Source: Acidocella sp.
GTDB lineage: Bacteria; Pseudomonadota; Alphaproteobacteria; Acetobacterales; Acetobacteraceae
Length of the DNA: 6,570 bases
Direction of reading: 5' to 3'
NCBI GenBank assembly: GCA_029077775.1
Contig: JAQNCU010000173.1
Location: 1-6,570 of the forward strand
Both the position numbers and the translations under genes were made by a program. The first letter of the stretch is position 1, and every line of letters starts with the position of its first letter. Shown in pieces: positions 5,311 to 6,570 of this stretch. A model generated the notes under the pieces. The model did not search any database. It saw nothing but the letters and a program-made list of their open reading frames with translations, and was not told where the DNA came from.

Positions 5311-6570
5311 TTAAGTCAGGGCTTGCGCGCGCACCAGCCTCGCAAAGGCGCCATCGCTTGCAATCAACGCGGCATGCGTGCCTTGCTCGACAACCTGGCC
5401 ATCGGCCATCACCACAATCAGGTCAGCATCGCGGACCGTGGATAGGCGGTGCGCGACCACAATCGTGGTTCGTCCCCGGCGAAGTTCGGCCAAAGCCGCT
5501 TGCACAGCCGCCTCGCTCTCGGTGTCGAGCGCCGACGTTGCTTCATCCAGCAGCAAAACCCTGGGATTGCGCAAAATCGCGCGCGCCAGCGCCACCCGCT
5601 GGCGTTGCCCCCCGGAGAGCCGCTGGCCATTCACGCCGACCTGAGTTTTGAACCCATCGGGCATGTTCAGAGCAAAATCACAGGCGGCGGCCTTTGCGGC
5701 GGCATAAAGCTCAGCCTCGCTGGCCTCTGGTCGCCCGAGCATGATGTTAGTCTCTATCGTATCGTCGAAGAGCAGCGCATCCTGCCCGACATAGGCGATT
5801 GATTTTCGTAGACTATCAAGCGTGACGTCTGAAACAGCCAGGCCATCAATTGAAATTGTGCCGCCGTCTGGCGTGTAAAGCCGTGGGATCAGCGCCAGCG
5901 CCGTTGATTTCCCCGCACCTGAACTACCGACGAGAGCAAGCATTTTACCGGGAGCGGCCACAAAACTGAGGTTTTTAAGACCCGGTCGGCCGTCTGGATA
6001 GGTGAAAGCAATTTTTTCAAACACCACTGTACCCGGACCGGGCGGCAGCGTTGTCGCATGTGCGCGGTCGGCAATGGAAGCTGGTTCGTCAATAACAGCG
6101 AACACACGGACCAGACCCGCCAAACCCTCCTGGATGGCGGCGTTCATCGTCCCGAGTGCGCGCAGTGGGCGCGAGGCGATCAGCAACGCGGAAATAAACC
6201 CCATAAAATTGCCGACTCCGCTTCCCCCCGTGGCATTCCGCCATCCCTCGAACCCAATCACCAATGCCACGGCGACCCCGCCCAACACTTCAAGAATCGG
6301 GTCCAGCCGGGCGCGTACGCGCGTCATTCGGATCAGCGCGGTATAAAGCCGGTCAAATGTCTTGTTGGCGCGGCGTTGCTCATGGCTCTCAAGCCCATAG
6401 GCCCGGATCGTCCGTGCCTGCGCAAAGCTCTCATTGAGCATCGCCGCCGCCTGGCCCATCCTTTCCTGCATCCCACCTGACGCGCGGCGCATACGCTGCC
6501 CGATACGTTGCACGGGGATGCCAGCCAGCGGGTATAAAACCGCTGCGATCAAGCTCAATTTCCAGTCGAT
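5311..6570 (-). CDS. MsbA-type ABC exporter (fused membrane and ATPase domains), N-terminus beyond the window
   Basis: The frame is open from the right edge to TAA at 5313-5311, giving 419 visible residues beginning IDWKLSLIAAVLYPLAG; a TTG at 6558 is internal, not a start. About 160-180 N-terminal residues are missing relative to ~590-residue relatives. Visible residues show the end of one membrane helix (about 5-17), a long cytoplasmic loop with coupling-helix region (NESFAQARTIRAYG), and two further helices (about 92-110 and 118-138). The ATPase domain follows: Walker A GSSGAGKST (bases 5928-5902), Q-loop AYVGQDALLFDDT, signature LSGGQRQR (5619-5596), Walker B VLLLDEATSALD (from 5559) with catalytic Glu, and H-loop VVAHRLST (His at 5451-5449). 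All are canonical, so the ATPase should work. The family flips lipid A precursors (MsbA), phospholipids or drugs across the inner membrane as a homodimer. The substrate cannot be decided without the N-terminus and the upstream neighbours, so I give no symbol. Confidence 0.93.
   Translation of the reverse strand: MDWKLSLIAAVLYPLAGIPVQRIGQRMRRASGGMQERMGQAAAMLNESFAQARTIRAYGLESHEQRRANKTFDRLYTALIRMTRVRARLDPILEVLGGVAVALVIGFEGWRNATGGSGVGNFMGFISALLIASRPLRALGTMNAAIQEGLAGLVRVFAVIDEPASIADRAHATTLPPGPGTVVFEKIAFTYPDGRPGLKNLSFVAAPGKMLALVGSSGAGKSTALALIPRLYTPDGGTISIDGLAVSDVTLDSLRKSIAYVGQDALLFDDTIETNIMLGRPEASEAELYAAAKAAACDFALNMPDGFKTQVGVNGQRLSGGQRQRVALARAILRNPRVLLLDEATSALDTESEAAVQAALAELRRGRTTIVVAHRLSTVRDADLIVVMADGQVVEQGTHAALIASDGAFARLVRAQALT

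Noticed and set aside
6556..6558. TTG as the start of the ABC exporter
   Set aside because: The frame continues upstream as IDWK to the window edge, and family membrane helices are missing. The gene is simply cut by the window.

Overview
The window looks like chromosomal DNA from an alphaproteobacterium, probably of the Rhodospirillales/Acetobacteraceae type. This rests on moderately high GC, the alphaproteobacterial style of the ExoVII N-terminus, an HNH protein of a kind I associate with this class, and the xseA/purD divergent pair. The assignment is inference from protein style; no 16S or other marker is present. No mobile elements, CRISPR, tRNA or rRNA genes were found.

Layout from left to right. 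On the minus strand, gluQ (386-1207) makes glutamyl-Q tRNA(Asp) synthetase. It is followed, with a 4-base ATGA overlap, by an unrecognised membrane protein (389-1) that runs off the left edge. A 245-base gap (1208-1452) separates gluQ from a divergent plus-strand pair: an HNH endonuclease-fold protein (1453-2013) and a GlcG/HbpS-like haem-binding-family protein (2013-2435), joined by a one-base TGATG overlap. Converging on that pair is xseA (3940-2456), the ExoVII large subunit. Only 48 bases separate xseA from the divergent purD (3989-5275), the GAR synthetase of purine synthesis. Finally, the C-terminal two-thirds of an MsbA-type ABC exporter (6570-5311, minus) converges on purD and runs off the right edge.

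The genes do not form one pathway. They are housekeeping functions (tRNA queuosine modification, DNA repair, purine synthesis, lipid or drug export) plus three poorly characterised proteins. Two small translationally coupled modules stand out: gluQ with the membrane protein, and HNH with the GlcG-like protein. I do not see a clear new defence or mobile system. The observations most worth checking are a symmetric -10-like element between xseA and purD, the odd translation-start context of gluQ, and the two coupled gene pairs.
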